Positions 10,491 to 21,119 are shown, counted from the first letter of the stretch. The stretch is 64,000 nt of DNA from Anniella stebbinsi (GCA_029215795.1 JARDYH010000007.1:98843263-98907262), one strand, 5' to 3'. The notes: generated by a model from the letters alone, not told the origin. Made by a program: numbers and translations.

Positions 10491-12011
10491 TCATAGAATC
10501 ATAGAATCATGGAATAGTAGAATTGGAAGGAACCTATAAGGCCATCGAGTCCAACCCCCTGCTCAATGCAGGAATCCTCCTTAAAGCGTACCAAACAGAT
10601 AGCTGTCTAGCTGCCATTTGAATGCCTCTAGTGTAGGAGAGCCCACTACCTACCTAGGTAATTGGTTCCATTGCCGTATTGCTCTAACAGTCAGGAAGTT
10701 TTTCCTGATGTCCAGCTAGAATTTGGGTATCTGTAACTTGAGTCCATTATTCTGTGTCCTGCACTCTGGGATGATCAAGAAGAGATCCTGGCCCTCCTCT
10801 GTGTGACAACCTTTCAAGTATTTTAAGAGTGCTATCTTATCTCCCCTCAGTCTTCTCTTCTCAAGGCTAAACATGCCCAGTTCTTTCAGTCTCTCCTCAT
10901 TGGGTTTTGTTTCCAGACCCCTGATCATCCTTGTTGCCCGCCTCTGAACCCCCTCTCAGTTGTCTGCTTCTTTCCTGAAGTGTAGTGTCCAGAACTGGAC
11001 ACAATGCTCAAGATGAGGCCTAACCAGTGCCAAATAGGGGGGAACCAGTACCTTGCATGATTTGGGAACAATACTTTGATTAATGCATCCCAAAATAACA
11101 TTTGCTTTTTTTGCAGCCACATCATACTGTTGGCTCATATTCAGCATGTGATCTACAACAATTCCAAGATCCTTCTTGCTTGTAGTATTGCTGAGCCAAG
11201 TATCCCTCATCTTGCAGCTGTTCATTTGGTTTCTTTTTGCTAGGTGTAGAACTTGGCAATTATCCTTCCTAAATTTTATTCTGTTGTTTTCAGCCCAGCG
11301 CTCCAGCCTATCAAGATCACTTTGAAGTTTGTTTCTGTCTTCCAGGGTATTTGCTATCCCACCCAATTTTGTGTCATCTGCAAATTTGATAAGTGTTCTC
11401 TGTACCTCCTTGTCCAAGTCATTCATAAAAACGTTGAAGAGCACTGGTCTCAGGACTGAGCCCTGCAGTACCCTGCTCGTTACCTCCACCCAGTTTGAGA
11501 AGATAACATTGATAAGTAGTCTTTGAGTCCAATTCTGTAGCCAACTGTGGATCCACCTAATAGTTGTTCCATCTAGCCCACTTTTAGCTAGCCTGATTGC
11601 TATTCAGAATGTCATGTGATACTTTGTCAAAGGCTTTGCTGAAGTCAAGATATATTATGTCCAAAGCATTTCCACAGTCCACAAGGGAGGTTATCCGATC
11701 AAAGAATGAGATCAGATTAGTTTGGCAGGATTTGTTCTTGACAAAGCCATGCTGGCTTCTAATAATTACTGCATTGTTTTCAAGGTGTTTACAGATTGAT
11801 TTCTTTATAATCTGCTCCAAAATTTTCTCAGGGATTGATGTCAAACTAATTTGCTTGCAGTTCCCAGGTTCCTCCTTTTTGCCCCTTTTGAAGACTGGAA
11901 CACATTAGCCCTCCTCCTGTTATCCAGTACTTCACCCATCTTCCATGATTTCACAAAGATAATAGAGAGTGGTTCTGAGAGTTTTTCTGCCAGCTCCTTT
12001 ATTACTCTAGG
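10491..12011 (-). mobile_element. CR1-like LINE, 3' 1.5 kb
   Basis: The minus strand carries the CR1 3' terminus at 10491 and a broken RT ORF going leftward from 12011. Its pieces are 11841-12098 (ELAEKLSEPLSIIF), 11584-11844 (GFVKNKSC, YLDFSKAFDKVSHDIL), 10956-11489 (GSVLRPVLFNVFMNDLD, KFADDTKLGG, VLGCINQSIVPKS) and 10716-10928 ([16 protein letters not shown]). The FADD box is intact but the frame breaks at least three times. It is 5'-truncated at an L1-like plus-strand fragment. Confidence 0.88.
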
Positions 12012-12800
12012 ATGCAGTTGGTGGGGAAGTATATGGACAAACCAATTGCTATGATTAATAGATATGGACCTAATATTGATTCCCTGGATATGTTTCATGA
12101 TTGTTTTAACAAACTGGTCGATATTGCTTATGATTATTTGATTGTGGGTGGGGACTTTAATGAGGTTTTAGATCCTTTGCTGGATAGAAGTACACCTCCT
12201 CCTAAGACGCAAACAGCCATGACACTGGCACTTCAGCCTACATGATGGAATATAGTTTAATTGATGCCTGGAGAATATTACATCCTGTTGATAGAGAGTA
12301 TACTTTTATTTCATCAGTTCATCATAATTGCTTTAGATTAGATTATTTTTTGGTTTCGATATCCCTGATTGATCAAATAAAAGATTGTAAAATTGACATA
12401 TTAGCATTGTCAGACCATGCCCCAGTATGATTGGAATGGCAATTATCCGATACTCCTAGGGCCTCTGGCCAGTGGCGCTTTAATGTTCCACTTCTTAATA
12501 ATGAGAAATTTAAAACTCAAATGCTAGCTGAATTGACAGAGTACTTTAAAATGAATGAAGGTACAGCTTGCAAGTGGGAGGCTTGCAAAGCGTTTATCCA
12601 GGGTTGAATCATTGCCTATGCTGCTTATTAAAAAAAAAATCAAAAGAACTCAACAGATGTATTTAGGTAAGAAGCTGAAATCCCTCATAACCCAGTTTGC
12701 CATCTCCCCTACTGCACAACTTTGCTAAGAATTGCAGAATGCTAAGCATGAACTGAATATTATTCTCTCACAGCAAGCGGAATTTGTCTAAGGCAAGTAT
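12012..12800 (+). mobile_element. L1/Tx1-like LINE endonuclease fragment
   Basis: Plus-strand frames 12012-12245 and 12242-12430 encode an APE-type endonuclease: INRYGPNIDS, LIVGGDFNEVLDPLLDRS, SLIDAWRILHPVDREYTFIS and ALSDHAPV. The terminal SDH motif is intact. A frame break lies near 12240 and the downstream RT start is degraded by stops. This is a different LINE clade from the L2 and CR1 copies around it. Confidence 0.8.
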
Positions 12801-12817
12801 ATTGGGAAAATGACGAA

Positions 12818-13026
12818 TGTCCTCATCACAACAGTTAAAGTTGCAGGGGCCCTGCCTTCTTTTGTATATGGACACTCTAGTATAGTGCCTGCACCTTTAA
12901 CTGTTGTGATGGAGAGGGAATTCCACCAGGAACTAATTGCATACAAATGACACTGGCTGAAATTCCCTTTTATCTACAACTGTTAAAGTTACATGAGCCC
13001 GGACCTGGATTTTATCTGGTCAGCCT
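12818..13026. repeat. Palindromic repeat, copy 2 (left arm truncated)
   Basis: The right arm (about 12887-13026) matches the 3546-3862 palindrome closely, ending in GGTCAGCCTA. Only about 30 bp of the inner left arm remains (CTCATCACAACAGTTAAAG). The loop is in inverted orientation relative to copy 1, as expected for a near-symmetrical foldback. Confidence 0.8.
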
Positions 13027-13127
13027 AGTTTTATATGCTCTTTTAATTAATTTATGTATCTGATCTATATTGTTATTGTATTAATGTTGTTCCCCGCCTT
13101 GATCCAAAGGGAGAGGCAGGTAAGAAA
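13027..13127 (+). mobile_element. L2-like LINE 3' end
   Basis: About 100 bp ending in TTCCCCGCCTTGATCCAAAG and GAGGCAGGTAAGAAAT, the same terminal block as at 21560-21605 and (inverted) 44450. A trinucleotide tail follows. Confidence 0.7.

Positions 13128-13169
<42 letters not shown>
13128..13169 (+). repeat. (ATT)n microsatellite
   Basis: About 14 ATT units forming the tail of the preceding L2 3' end. Confidence 0.95.
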
Positions 13170-13174
13170 CTCTT

Positions 13175-13473
13175 TCTCGCTCATGGCGGTTTTTCTAGAC
13201 AGACATGGTGGGCTTTGCCAAGTCATGCTGTCTTTTATTGATTCAGGAACTTCCTGACGATTGAGCATGTTTTAATTATGACTGCTTTCTGGATGTTAGT
13301 GTGGATGTATTCTGGTAGGCCCAGTTTCTGGAGGTTTTCTATATATATTTTTGATGTGATGCTGGTGACTGATGTAACTAATGGGATAATTGTGACCTTT
13401 TCCTGTTGCCATAGTGCTTTGACTTCCATGGCCAGTGGTGTATATTTGTCTCTCTTTTCTTCTTCTTCTCTTC
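13175..13473 (-). mobile_element. R2/R4-like LINE, C-terminal fragment
   Basis: Minus-strand 13429-13235 encodes EVKALWQQEKVTIIPLVTS, NLQKLGLPEYIHTNIQKAVI and KTCSIVRKFL, the C-terminal block of R2/R4-type RT proteins as I know it. A frameshift near 13240 leads to NRQEVPESIKD in another frame. Related scraps are at 30110, 31195 and 60320. Confidence 0.6.
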
Positions 13474-13475
13474 TA

Positions 13476-13520
<45 letters not shown>

Positions 13521-13522
13521 TT
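13474..13522 (+). repeat. (ATT)n microsatellite
   Basis: About 16 ATT units, sitting inside the R4-like material rather than at its end. Confidence 0.95.
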
Positions 13523-13716
13523 GAGCCTTCACCTCTTTATCCAGCAGTTCAAAAAGCCCTGTGGAAATTAGATCTTTTATTTGTCAACTTTGGGGTGTTA
13601 TTTCCCTTTTGTTTGATGGCCTTTTTGGGTATAGGCGTCTTGATCTTAGCACCAGAATGGGATTTCAATCTGATATCTTTCTCGCAGTTGCCAGAAGCGA
13701 CCATAAGGGGATATTA

Positions 13717-14181
13717 TCAGAGCCATGATGAGGCCCATTTGCCTTCTTTTGGCCAGTCATTGACTGTGGGAAGGCAACAAAAGCAGCAGACAGGCTCGTT
13801 TGACCAGCAGTTCTGAGCACCTCCCTTACGTGCTGGGCTGGGGCTGGGGGGCACCCTGACCTTAGTTTGGTCAGCTGCTCTCTCGACGCTTCTGGCTGGG
13901 ATTAAATTCTGCACTGTCATTTTCAGAGCAGTGAGTTCATCGAAGAGCTTCTTCACTAATTGTCCCTGCGATACGCATTGTGAGCCAAGAAGTTCCAGAT
14001 TAGACCAGTCTAGTAACTCAGGATCATCATAGATGGACCTGAGATAGTTCGACAGCTTACTTAGGTTAGCTAGAGACTGATCCAGTTTCCTCTTTTCTAG
14101 TAACTGCCATCTCATGAGAATAGAACTATAGAGATATGGGTAGGGAGGAAACCCACACGAAGGAAGCTCGCTTTCTTTCAC
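13717..14181 (-). pseudogene. Unrecognised 154-codon frame, probably retroelement-derived
   Basis: An open minus-strand frame starts MKESELPSCGFPPY, has a leucine-rich helical region (LLEKRKLDQSLANLSKLSNY to LFDELTALKMTVQNLI) that could form a coiled coil, then a proline/lysine segment and a Cys-rich tail (CWSNEPVCCFCCLP). It lies directly upstream, on the same strand, of the R4-like C-terminal block. It may be the N-terminal ORF of that element with the middle deleted. I know no family for it and it has no host splice context. Confidence 0.35.
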
Positions 14182-14275
14182 TCCGACTACTCACTACTAT
14201 TCTTCTTTTCCAAGGCCAAGTATAATTATATATTGCTTACCTTCTTACACCCATATCTCCACTGCCGACTCCCAC

Positions 14276-14627
14276 AAGGGTCCCCTTTACAAGGATTCGC
14301 TTTTGCGCCCGGTTAGGCGATTATGCGCATAATCGCTGAAGCGCATTTACACCTAATACCTCTGCGCGAGAGGCGGCGAAGCGCATTAACGGATGACCAA
14401 AATGCGCTTTACAAGTAGTTAATGCGCATAAGCGCTTGTTCACATAGTCAAAATGCGCTTTAATGGCCGGAGCAAAATAAAACTCGCGATTTAACGCGCA
14501 TTCAATAATGCGCATAATCGGAGAGATAACGCACCTCTACGCCCGATTTGCGCTCTGTTCTTGTAGAGGTAAATTTTTTAAAGCACCTTGAAAGAGCATT
14601 AAACCTCTCTTGTAGAGGCAGCCATGG
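14276..14627. mobile_element. TGCGC-rich MITE, copy 1
   Basis: About 350 bp dense in TGCGCWTTA / TAATGCGCAT blocks. It shares its whole length with copies at 15583-15939 and 23007-23345, with short relics of terminal inverted repeats (CCCTTTACAAGG versus CTTGTAGAGGCA). No protein is encoded. Confidence 0.8.
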
Positions 14628-14980
14628 CTAGAGCAAGTGTGGTATCCAGAGCAGATCCATTTCCTTTATCCTAAACTGCTGTTTTGTCTTAGTCAGGACA
14701 TCAGTTTCCCAGTTTTCTTCCATAATTTGTCCTGGCATCCTCCCATCATGCATGGGCTATTGGGTGCTGGCTTTCTTCCCAGAGTCTTCAGACAGGCAAT
14801 GAGATTCCCCCCCCCCTTTGAGTGTACCAAGAAGAGACAGGCAGCGTCCATTGAGCTTTCCTTGCAGTAGAACTCCCTGCCTGCCTCTGTGTGCTACCAG
14901 CTTGCAAAAGTCCCAGAGACTCTGGAGGTTCACTCCACCATGCTACTCTATCCATATGTAGGACTGCACAGAGACCATAA

Positions 14981-15320
14981 AGAAGAAATGCAAGTTGCTT
15001 ACATGCGACTCTAGATCTTTGAATTGTCATCCATGCAGTTACACAGCCCACCCTCAAACTCCACTGCAGTTGCTGTTATGTCTGTATTTCTGCTTCTCTT
15101 TTGTTTTTAAAACCTGTGTGTTGGTTGGAAGTTTGAACTGAGTGGGACAAAAGGAGCCACACCCCTTGAGTGCACGATCAGATGGTATGGGGCAGGGCTC
15201 CCACCAAAACGCTATCCTAGCTATAGAGATGGAGCACTATGCAGGTGCAGAACCCATATGTGGGATATCATAGAAGACCACTCAAAGAATTACAGTTAGA
15301 GATAAGCATCCTTTCTCTTC
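14981..15320. mobile_element. DIRS-like terminal foldback, copy 1
   Basis: The left part (AAGTTGCTTACATGCGACTC ... TGTCATCCATGCAGTTACAC) is complementary to the right part (CATATGTGGGATATCATAG ... AATTACAGTTAGAGATAAGCA), with about 200 bp between. The same arrangement recurs at 43576-43935 and 44132-44415 next to DIRS-like coding remnants. Confidence 0.6.
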
Positions 15321-15582
15321 AGATCCTGAGATAACAGCTTGGCTTGCATAAATCTCCTGGGAGCCAAAATCCATGAAGGTGTATTCCTTGAAGAAATGTT
15401 CCATTATTACCATCAATCTTGTGCTTAGACAGCAAGAAGCCCATTATCTTCCTTGAAAATCAGAATTCATCTACATTTCATGGGTTTTGGCTTTCATCTA
15501 ATCTCATTTTAACTTTTTTGGTTAACAGGCAATTTATGTGGGTATAGTTGCAGTCCTTCCTATATAAACTTGCCTGGGAATA
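15321..15582 (+). other. Unassigned intron segment
   Basis: No recognised repeat or coding segment; it ends at the TA target site of the next MITE. Confidence 0.4.
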
Positions 15583-15939
15583 AGGCCCCCTCCACAAGGA
15601 TGCGCTTTTGCGCCCGGTTCGGGGATTATGCACATTTTCGCGGAGGCGCATTTACGCCTAATCCCTCTGCACGGGAGGCAGCGAGAGGCGGCGAAGCGCA
15701 TTAATTTATGTCCAAAAAGCGCTTTAGAAGACGTTAATGCGCATAATCGCTTGTTCACACGGCGAAAATGCGCTTTAACGGCCGGAGAAAAATAAAAGTC
15801 GCTATTTAACGCGCATTCGAAAATGCGCATTATCGGGGAGATAACGCGCCTGTACGCCCGTTTTGCGCTCCGCTGGTGTGGAGGTAAAATTTATAATGAG
15901 CCTTCAAGGCTCATTAAACGTCTCGTGTGGAGGAGGCCT
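15583..15939. mobile_element. TGCGC-rich MITE, copy 2, intact with TA duplication
   Basis: The left end AGGCCCCCTCCACAAGGA and right end GTGTGGAGGAGGCCT are inverted repeats, flanked by TA on both sides (15581-15582 and 15940-15941). This points to a Tc1/mariner-type integration. The body of about 357 bp keeps an unusual number of CpG sites and repeated TGCGCATT boxes. It has no coding capacity, so it is non-autonomous. It is the best-preserved of three copies. Confidence 0.82.
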
Positions 15940-16146
15940 TAGTCTCATGAACTCGTTGGGGCTTACATCTGAGTAGGTGTGTATAGGATTGCACAGTAAC
16001 TCGACTAATACCAAAGGAATCTCAAGCTCTGCATCTGTATAGATATATAGATAGATCCTGGAGCCAACAGTATTGCTATTAATTTATTTTTCTATACAGA
16101 AAATATACTGCTTTCATAAAATAACTTGGGCTTTAATTTCCTTAAG

Positions 16147-16319
16147 TCTTTAGAGGTGCAATTTCAAAGTGAAATAGAAGATATCGTTAGTTCAAAGGCA
16201 GAAATGACTCCTCCATTTCCAAGTGCCTCTTCTCATCTTTCATCTTTAAAAGATCTCTCAGGCAGTACAAACACTGTGGCATCAGAAGGAATGATGAAGG
16301 ATAGGATCTCATGTCTCAG
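16147..16319 (+). CDS. STXBP5L: Tomosyn exon 3 of window (acidic/serine linker)
   Basis: A 173-nt exon: the acceptor TTTCCTTAAG is followed by SLEVQFQSEIEDIV, then a proline/serine segment and LSGSTNTVASEGMMKDRIS. The donor is GTAAAT, which is weaker than the others. SLEV at the start fixes phase 0 and excludes the AG seven bases downstream. The GSTNTVASEG motif matches the STXBP5L-type linker. The middle (SSKAEMTPPFPSASSHLSS) is poorly conserved. Confidence 0.92.
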
Positions 16320-16369
16320 GTAAATACTTTTAGACTGATTGAACATTTATTCTCCAGTCCAAATGCAGA

Positions 16370-16940
16370 GCTGGAGGCACAGCAGAAGTGATCATGGCTT
16401 CCCCCTCCTCCTGCTCTTCATTGTACCTAGAGGGGCTTTTTTGCTCATCCTGCTTGTGCACTACGGAGGGGGAGGGTAGGAGGTTGGAAATTCCCCAGGA
16501 TAGCTCATATCTCAACCTCTCCAGTCCCCTATTCTCCCCACCTATCAGAACACCCCCTTTACTGGCTCTCCATAGTTGCTTCCCTGACCACGGAGTGGCA
16601 GCCAGTGCAATTCTGTCCACATTGGCTGCAAGGGGGAGGAAGTGTGGAGTGCGGTTATTCCTGACTCCGAGGTCAGAATTGTGTCTCCGTCCTTGGATCT
16701 GGGAATCCAAAGACACTGACTAGAGAGAGAGTGATCAGAGCGAGTGAACAGGCAGAACAAACAGGAGTTTGTCAGGGGGAGTTCAGCAGGGGAGGTCAAG
16801 AGGGAGGTCCCTAACAAAAAGATGTTCTTGTAACACACACCCATATAGTACGGGACTCTGTTGTTAACCTTCAGGGAGGACAGGACAAAAAAGCACAGGC
16901 TATCCCAGTACAGGCAGAAAGGCAGAAACAAAAAGGGATT
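16370..16940 (+). mobile_element. CR1-like LINE 5' region
   Basis: The leader immediately precedes the ORF1 start at 16941. Its block from 16735 to 16830 (GAGAGAGTGATCAGAGCGAG, AACAGGAGTTTGTCAGGGGG) is repeated in reverse complement at 27035-27180, where a minus-strand copy of the same LINE begins. GC-rich, non-coding. Confidence 0.65.
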
Positions 16941-17922
16941 ATGGATGGAAAGGATTCTCCAGTGCTGGTGACCTGCAAGATGTGTGCAATATTTGTGTTC
17001 CTGCCTGAGAACATGGCGAACACCTTTAACAAATGCAAGCTGGTTGCACTATTGGAAGAAAAAGTGAAAGCACTTGAGCGACGAGTGTCCACCACTCTCC
17101 AAGGAATAAGAGAAGGCGAAGAGTTCTTAGACAGAACGGTGGAACTTCAACAGCAGAGAGAAGCACAGGAGGTGGAAGAGCAACAGCAAGCCGAAGCAGA
17201 AGTGGAGAATGCTGAGATGAGGAAAGCCAAGGAAGAGGGAACTCCCTGGAAAAGGGTGACAGTTAGGAGAAAAAGAACACGACGACACTCTGCATCAGTG
17301 GAACTATTAGAGCTATGCAACCAGGTACTGGAAGATGAGACTGGAGGACAGTCTGCAGAAGAAGAATTACAGGGGACAGCAGTGAGCAAGAGGCAGAAGG
17401 TCAGTCAAGCAGAGGCAACAATACCAAGGCCTACAACAAAAAGAAGAGAAGAGGAGTCATTGTGGGAGGCTCCCTGTTGCATGGCATTGAAACTCAAGTA
17501 TGTCGCAAAGCCCCAAGGACTTGCCAGGTATGCTTCCTAGAGCACAGATTAGAGATGTGACTGAAGGGTTGCCAAAGCGCATAAAGCCCACTGACATATA
17601 TCCTTTTCTTCTCATCCATGTGGGAACAGATGATACTGCAAATCACAGCTATGAAGAAATCACATCAGGCTTTGAAGCTTTGGGAAGGAAACTCAAGAAC
17701 TTTGGGGCCAAGATAGTTTTCTCATCCATCCTCCCAGTTCTTGGAAGAGGAATAGACAGGGAAAGAAAATACTCTGGCAGAACAACTGGCTACGAAGGTG
17801 GTGCTGACGTGAGGGATTCAGTTTCTGGAACCATGAGCTACACTACTTGGAAGATGGACTGCTGGCAAGGGATGGGTTGCACCTCACAAGAGCTGGGAAG
17901 AATGTGTTTGGCCACAGCATGA
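16941..17922 (+). pseudogene. CR1-like LINE ORF1 with SGNH-esterase-like half, frameshifted
   Basis: The first frame (16941-17540) begins MDGKDSPVLVTCKMCAIFVF. It has a Cys pair, then CKLVALLEEKVKALERRVST and a long Glu/Gln-rich coiled coil, followed by basic KRVTVRRKRTRRH. After a frameshift near 17500-17540 the second frame continues with FLLIHVGTDDTANHSYEEIT and GRKLKNFGAKIVFSSILPVL. This is a GDSL/SGNH-esterase-like core carrying the GTxD block (normally GTND). CR1 ORF1 proteins are known to combine a nucleic-acid-binding N-terminus with such an esterase. A second shift affects the last third (LRRWC and DGLHLT-like motifs are scrambled). Not a host exon. Confidence 0.78.
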
Positions 17923-18055
17923 AGAACTTCATCAGGAGGGCCTAAACTGAATCCTATGGGGGAGGTGGAGGTAAACTTGGAGACAACAATGGATGAAAGC
18001 TTATGCACCATAACAGAGAGAACAGCTCTAATGGCACCCCAAAATAGCCTTCACC

Positions 18056-18056
18056 G

Positions 18057-18091
<35 letters not shown>

Positions 18092-18110
18092 ATTATTATT
18101 ATTATTATTG
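18056..18110 (+). repeat. (GTT)n-(ATT)n compound microsatellite
   Basis: About 12 GTT units pass into about six ATT units. Confidence 0.95.
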
Positions 18111-18537
18111 TTTATATAGGCCACATAGGCATACATTCTGATAAAATCACAATAAAAGGAAGGGAATGCACCAAACAGGCACAGGGGACAATAAAACTAG
18201 CAGTATAAAAGTAAAATAAAAATCAAGTTCTAAAAGCTTTAGAAAAAAGAAGAGTTTTCAATTGAGCTTTAAAGACTGTAATTGAACTCGGGGGCATCAG
18301 GGGCAGCGAGAGAAAATGGACAAAGCCGAGCATGAGGTGTCAAGACCCTCGGGCGGGTCAGAAACATCACATGGACCCCATTCTTTTCCAGGTGCTTCCA
18401 TGCCTCAAGGACACCATCCCGGTGGACATGGCTGCTACCGTGTCTCTTCTCCTAGTTATGCCCAAGATATTTGACCCCCTGTAGAGATTCTGGGGCTTTT
18501 CACACAACACTCTAACCCATAACATGCTAACCCATAG

Positions 18538-18622
18538 TTCAACAAACAATCTATGGTTCAACAACAGCCCACACTCAACCACTGAGTGTGGGTTGTTGTT
18601 GAACCGTAGGTTGTTTGTTGAA
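18538..18622. repeat. 40-bp-arm hairpin
   Basis: 18538-18577 pairs with 18583-18622 across a 5-nt loop, 37 of 40 positions complementary. The arm contains TTCAACAAACAAYCTAYGGT. A related half-hairpin lies at 19207-19285, so both may be ends of one element that encloses the 18795-19205 repeat. Confidence 0.85.
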
Positions 18623-18794
18623 ACATGGTTTAGCATGTTGCCTGAACCCATGGCATTTTCCTCAGGGTGGCTTGTTAGCCATCCTGAATAACCCAACAAT
18701 AAATCATGGATTCTCAAAATAAGCCACACTGCATGGTTAACAAGCTACCATGCAAAAAATGTCCTGAGGACTGTCTTTACGTGGGAACCTCCCC

Positions 18795-19205
18795 CCCCCT
18801 GAAGTGGCTGTGGATCTGCGCTGCATCAGTTATATGATGCAGCTGCAGCTTCACAGCCACCATGAGGCTTTCCTGCAAAGCTGCGCATTGAAAAAGTCAG
18901 GGACTTACCCTGACTTTTTAATGGGAGCAATGTCAGTGCAGCTCTTCTGCCATCTGACCTTGCTCCAGGGCCAATCTGGGGGCCATCCCTGGTGGAAGGC
19001 AACTGGGGATTGGTTGCCTTCCACCAGGAAGAGGGATGGGGGAGTTCCAGTACCCAGATGCCCACCGGAAACCCTGCACTCCCTCCTCCTCGGTATTGGG
19101 ATTACTCAACACCAAACCAGGAGAGGGAAACCACAGGGCTTTGGAGGGAGGCGGTGCCAATCCAGTGCCATGAAGACAGCCCTCTGGGTTCAGATGGCCT
19201 CTGCT
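18795..19205. repeat. Unclassified dispersed repeat, copy B
   Basis: Aligns with 6105-6505 over about 400 bp. Here it is bracketed by related ATGGTTCAACAAACAAC sequences at 18538-18622 and 19207-19260, which suggests the full element spans roughly 18490-19300 with the brackets as its inverted ends. Confidence 0.7.
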
Positions 19206-19388
19206 AATCCATGGTTCAACAAACAACCCATGGTTCAACACCAGCTCACACTCAACCACTGATGTTTGAGTTGGTGTGTTGTGCAAAACCAGTCAGTGTA
19301 ACATAGTTTGGCCCGAAGTTTTAGTCAGGTAATTTTCTCATCTGGGTAGCCTGGTCATTTTGATCACTTCCCCCCTTTTTCCTCTTAG

Positions 19389-19514
19389 TGTCAAGACTCA
19401 TGCTGTGAGGATGCCCCCTGGTTACCAAGCAGACCTGGTTATTCAGTTAGTATGGGCAGATGGTGAGCCTCCCCAGCAAATAACAAGCCTAGCAGCAAAC
19501 TCAGCATATGGATT
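19389..19514 (+). CDS. STXBP5L: Tomosyn exon 4 of window
   Basis: A 126-nt exon after the acceptor TTTTTCCTCTTAG and before the donor GTAAGT. It encodes VKTHAVRMPPGYQADLVIQL and ends in PPQQITSLAANSAYG. The first base completes a serine codon with exon 3; the final two bases open a codon finished by exon 5. This segment is among the most conserved in tomosyns, which makes family assignment firm. Confidence 0.95.
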
Positions 19515-19787
19515 GTAAGTTCACCCACGATATTTTCATGAAATGCATTACATTTTATTCAAATAGATGTTTGTTCCACTATTCCTTGCAGCACTTTGTT
19601 ATCAGTCAAATAATAACATGAAAGATGCCCTATGCCTGCCGTGCGGGGGGACTGTCACAGTGTTGTACAGGTAATCTAGTTGAAACCCTTAAAGGTGATA
19701 CCAACCACTCCATTTAAAGACCTAAGAATTTAGAAGGAACTGTGGTGATTAATGTGAAGGGTGAGGGGGAAGTACTCACAGCAGCGG

Positions 19788-19885
19788 TGACTCACAGCAG
19801 CGGCGACTGAGGGAGGTGAGTGGGGAGGCTGAGTCGCTGGGGGGCCTCCCCACTCACCTCCCTCGGTCGCTGCTGCTGTGAGTCA
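19788..19885. repeat. 42-bp-arm hairpin in the GC-rich block
   Basis: 19788-19829 is the reverse complement of 19844-19885 with two mismatches and a 14-nt loop. Arms contain CTCACAGCAGC, GAGGGAGGTGAG and TGGGGAGGC. The left arm's outer 10 bases are also repeated in tandem just before it. Confidence 0.88.
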
Positions 19886-19928
19886 TGACGGCGGAGGGAG
19901 GAGGTGGAAGAGAAGCAGGGGCGGACGC

Positions 19929-19930
<2 letters not shown>

Positions 19931-19962
<32 letters not shown>
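19931..19962 (+). repeat. (CA)n microsatellite
   Basis: About 16 CA units inside the GC-rich block. Confidence 0.97.
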
Positions 19963-19965
<3 letters not shown>

Positions 19966-20615
19966 CACGGAGGCACGTGGCTCTCAGCCGGGGCTGCTGC
20001 TGCTTCTTTCTCCTCCCTTCACCGCCGCTTCTCCTCAGCCCTGCTCCATCCACCCCTTTCCTGAGGGGAGGGAGCCCGCTTTGCATCCACGTCGGCCAGC
20101 TCGGATGGAGCCCCCAACAGCCCACCCCTTCCCACACTTCCCACACTGCGGCAACCTCTCTCTTTGCCGCCTCAGGTAAGCGCCAATTTTTTCCCCGCTA
20201 CCTCCGCCAGGATCTCCGCACCCTTCCCTTGCTTTTCGCTTCTTCCTCCTCCTCCCCGCCGCCGCCGCTGCCACTCTTCCTTTGTCTGGGCCCGCTACCG
20301 CCTCTGCCTGCCCCCGCTTGACCCGCTCTTTCTTTCTTACCCCTTCCTGGGATTCAGCAGCGGCGGCCGTGGCAGCGGTAGAGAAGGTCTGGAAACGCAG
20401 CATTTCCACAAAGTAGGCCGCGATCCCATGCTCTGGCAGCGAGGACTGGGGCGCGATGGAGGTGAGTGGGGAGGCCGAGTCACTGGGGGAGCGCATGCGG
20501 GCCCTCGCTGCCATGGCCGCTGCCTCCGCCCGGCTCTCCGCGCCCTGCCCTTCCCGCTTCTTCTTTCTTGCTGCCACCGCCACCACTCCTCCCTCGCCTG
20601 GGTCCTGCTACCACC

Positions 20616-20778
20616 TACTGTATTTCTTCGATTCCAAGATGCACGTTTTTTCAAATATAAACATGTCTGAAAATGGGGTGTGTCTTAGAATCAACGCAAA
20701 GCTTTTTACCTATTGGTGGCCCTGAAATTAAGGTGCGGCTTAGATTCGATGGTGTCTTAGATTCGATGAAATATGGTA
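20616..20778. mobile_element. Small mariner-like MITE
   Basis: About 163 bp with inverted ends: TACTGTATTTCTTCGATTC on the left and GATTCGATGAAATATGGTA on the right. Internal GTCTTAGAATC and GTCTTAGATTC repeats are present. Ends starting and finishing in TA suit a Tc1/mariner relative. No coding capacity. Confidence 0.65.
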
Positions 20779-21119
20779 TAAAAGACAAGATTTTTCCATG
20801 CTGTTTTACAGATTTTTGCACCTTTTCAGTTATGCTCCCCAAAAATTATTTCAATACATAATGGATTCCCCCCCCCCCCCCGGTCACTGAGTCTTTTTTT
20901 AAAAAACACAATTTTCAGTGTCAGCTACCCATTACAGATGGCCATCATGGCTAATCATCTTACTAGGGCCACAAGCTATTAAAAAAAAGGCTACCTCATT
21001 TTTTCATGCCAGATGATAATGACCAACGCTTCTGTCCCATAAACTAGTATCCAACCAGTCATATTTCATTTTAAAAGAAGAATTTCTCAAACAATTTCTC
21101 AAACCTAGGAGTGACCATA

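Larger units (their letters stand above)
19750..20615. other. GC- and CpG-rich intronic block
   Basis: A sharp rise in GC and CpG between exons 4 and 5. It contains a GTGAGTGGGGAGGC motif that recurs at 19815 and 20461, a CA repeat and a consensus splice donor (CTCAG/GTAAGC near 20174). Its right edge coincides with the MITE at 20616. It could be a true CpG island with an internal promoter, or a repeat body. Long open frames on both strands are composition effects. Confidence 0.5.

Noticed and set aside
16330..16931. Host exon encoding the 111- and 128-codon overlapping frames
   Set aside because: The segment is a repeated LINE leader (also at 27035-27180) and lacks splice consensus in phase with exon 3 or 4.
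17954..18141. Poly-Asn and poly-Cys frames
   Set aside because: They are the two translations of the GTT/ATT microsatellite.
20035..20670. Open frames of 100-183 codons in the GC-rich block
   Set aside because: Composition-driven: few stops in GC-rich DNA, overlapping on both strands, no recognisable protein.
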